Source: Micavibrio aeruginosavorus (GTDB lineage Bacteria; Pseudomonadota; Alphaproteobacteria; Micavibrionales; Micavibrionaceae). From it: a stretch of 6,327 nt of DNA. Below the pieces are notes generated by a model that had not been told where the DNA came from, searched no databases, and was given only the letters and a program-made list of their open reading frames with translations. Within the stretch, counting starts at the first letter, position 1; every line of letters starts with the position of its first letter. A program made the position numbers and the translations under genes. Below, piece by piece: positions 5,747-6,327 of the stretch. The DNA is taken from NCBI GenBank assembly GCA_003240795.1, contig QFNK01000111.1, forward strand, positions 1-6,327. The letters are read 5' to 3'.

Positions 5747-5779
5747 TTTTCAGGCGGGTTTTTCCGCTTATAATATAAT
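5747..5779 (+). promoter_or_regulatory. Promoter for cheY with two overlapping TATAAT boxes
   Basis: TATAAT occurs at 5769-5774 and again at 5774-5779, sharing one base. TTTTCA (4 of 6 to TTGACA) at 5747-5752 is 16 nt upstream of the first. The start would fall near 5781, just ahead of the Shine-Dalgarno at 5792. The spacer contains a small AGGCGG/CCGCTT hairpin (5752-5769). The -35 element is weak, so an activator may be needed, which fits the CtrA-like box upstream. Confidence 0.5.
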
Positions 5780-5791
5780 CAATTCTATTTC

Positions 5792-5796
5792 GGAGA
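5792..5796 (+). promoter_or_regulatory. Shine-Dalgarno GGAGA deciding the cheY GTG start
   Basis: GGAGA ends 7 nt before the GTG at 5804, which is good spacing. An out-of-frame ATG at 5799 is only 2 nt from the Shine-Dalgarno and would encode just four codons (ATG CCG TGG CTG) before TAG at 5811, so it is unlikely to be used for a product. Confidence 0.65.
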
Positions 5797-5803
5797 ATAT
5801 GCC

Positions 5804-6199
5804 GTGGCTGTAGATAAAAACATGAATGTTCTGGTTGTTGACGACTACCAGACGATGATACGTATTATTAAGAATTTGCTGAAACAGCTGGGCTTTACGA
5901 ACATCGACGAAGCCACGGACGGCACCGCCGCTTATGAGCTGATATCCCATAAAAAATACGGTCTTGTGATTTCCGACTGGAACATGGAGCCGATGTCCGG
6001 TCTGGACCTTCTAAAAAAAGTCCGCGCAACCGCGAACGACGACAATATTAGCAAGGTGCCGTTCATCATGGTAACGGCGGAAAGCAAAACGGAAAACGTG
6101 ATCGCCGCGAAACAGGCAGGCGTCAACAATTACATCGTCAAGCCGTTCAACGCCGAAACGCTGAAAACCAAAATCGCCGCCGTTATCGGCGAATTCTAG
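5804..6199 (+). CDS. cheY: CheY-type chemotaxis response regulator
   Basis: Single-domain receiver that, when phosphorylated by CheA, binds FliM to change motor rotation. It has 131 residues with no output domain. The active site is complete: D13 and D14 (NVLVVDDYQTM), phospho-acceptor D58 in SDWNMEPMSG, T91 in MVTAES, Y110, and K113 in IVKPFN. D58 followed by W59 and N60, and the aromatic at 110, resemble classic CheY. The start is the GTG at 5804, with GGAGA 7 nt upstream. The ATG at 5822 (residue 7) is an alternative that would leave only two residues before the first strand. The gene is 155 nt downstream of the MotE-like gene and has its own apparent promoter, so it can be expressed separately from fliM. 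Several CheY paralogues are common in alphaproteobacteria, and I cannot tell which subgroup this is. Confidence 0.93.
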   Translation: MAVDKNMNVLVVDDYQTMIRIIKNLLKQLGFTNIDEATDGTAAYELISHKKYGLVISDWNMEPMSGLDLLKKVRATANDDNISKVPFIMVTAESKTENVIAAKQAGVNNYIVKPFNAETLKTKIAAVIGEF

Positions 6200-6237
6200 G
6201 CCGCGAAAACCTCATATTATAAATAGAGCAGGGACAA

Positions 6238-6327
6238 ATGACGGACTCCACGCAATATGGCCGCGGTCAGGTGATCGAGATCATCCATTCGGTTATCAAC
6301 AAAATGGACGGCAGCAATGTCGGACGT
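6238..6327 (+). CDS. Start of a chemotaxis gene, possibly CheZ-like phosphatase (cut by the window edge)
   Basis: Only the first 30 residues are present (MTDSTQYGRGQVIEIIHSVI, then NKMDGSNVGR), open to the right edge. The ATG at 6238 has AGGGA at 6230-6234 a few bases upstream and lies 38 nt after the cheY stop, so it is probably cotranscribed with cheY. The fragment is predicted mostly helical after residue 8. Too little is visible for a domain call. The CheZ suggestion comes only from position, since a CheZ-like CheY-phosphate phosphatase often follows cheY in such clusters. Confidence 0.6.
   Translation, partial: MTDSTQYGRGQVIEIIHSVINKMDGSNVGR

Noticed and set aside
6212..6225. AT-rich TATTATAAATA between cheY and the last gene as a promoter
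   Set aside because: No acceptable -35 element at the right distance, and the 38-nt gap fits cotranscription with cheY.
1..6327. Search for CRISPR arrays, tRNA or rRNA genes, insertion sequences and attachment sites
   Set aside because: No regularly spaced repeats, no cloverleaf or rRNA-like sequence, and no transposase or terminal inverted repeats were seen. The window is filled with flagellar and chemotaxis genes.

Overview
The window is part of a flagellar and chemotaxis gene cluster from an alphaproteobacterium. The evidence is the divergent arrangement of flgF-flgG-flgA against fliL-fliM, the single-TM and coiled-coil (DUF6468-like) and MotE-like proteins following fliM, the cheY further downstream, and the moderately GC-rich coding sequence. 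A Rhodospirillales- or Micavibrio-like lineage would fit, but the sequence alone does not fix the genus.

Layout. On the minus strand, reading away from the middle, are flgF (2233-1511), flgG (1481-693) and flgA (664 to beyond the left edge). They are separated by gaps of only 28-29 nt and look like one operon for the rod and for P-ring assembly. A 260-nt divergent intergenic region (2234-2493) follows. It carries a sigma-54-type promoter facing flgF, a sigma-70-type promoter facing fliL, and several inverted repeats between them. On the plus strand are fliL (2494-3069), a 106-nt spacer with a hairpin and a second sigma-54-type promoter, fliM (3176-4291), a DUF6468-like membrane coiled-coil gene (4291-4866), a MotE-like gene (4863-5648), a 155-nt spacer with its own promoter and a possible CtrA box, cheY (5804-6199), and the start of another gene (6238 to the right edge), possibly cheZ.

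How the genes work together. FlgF and FlgG build the proximal and distal rod, and FlgA helps the P ring assemble around it. FliL sits in the inner membrane at the stator and FliM forms the C-ring switch that binds phosphorylated CheY. The two genes overlapping the end of fliM encode an inner-membrane coiled-coil protein and an exported coiled-coil protein with an MgtE-N-like C-terminus, probably motor accessory factors. CheY and the gene after it would provide the signal input to the switch.

The gene content is conventional and I found no unknown defence, mobile or RNA system. The points worth a second look are regulatory (a sigma-54 promoter inside the fliL-fliM unit, the inverted-repeat cluster in the divergent region, CtrA-like boxes) and the poorly characterised pair of genes translationally coupled to fliM.
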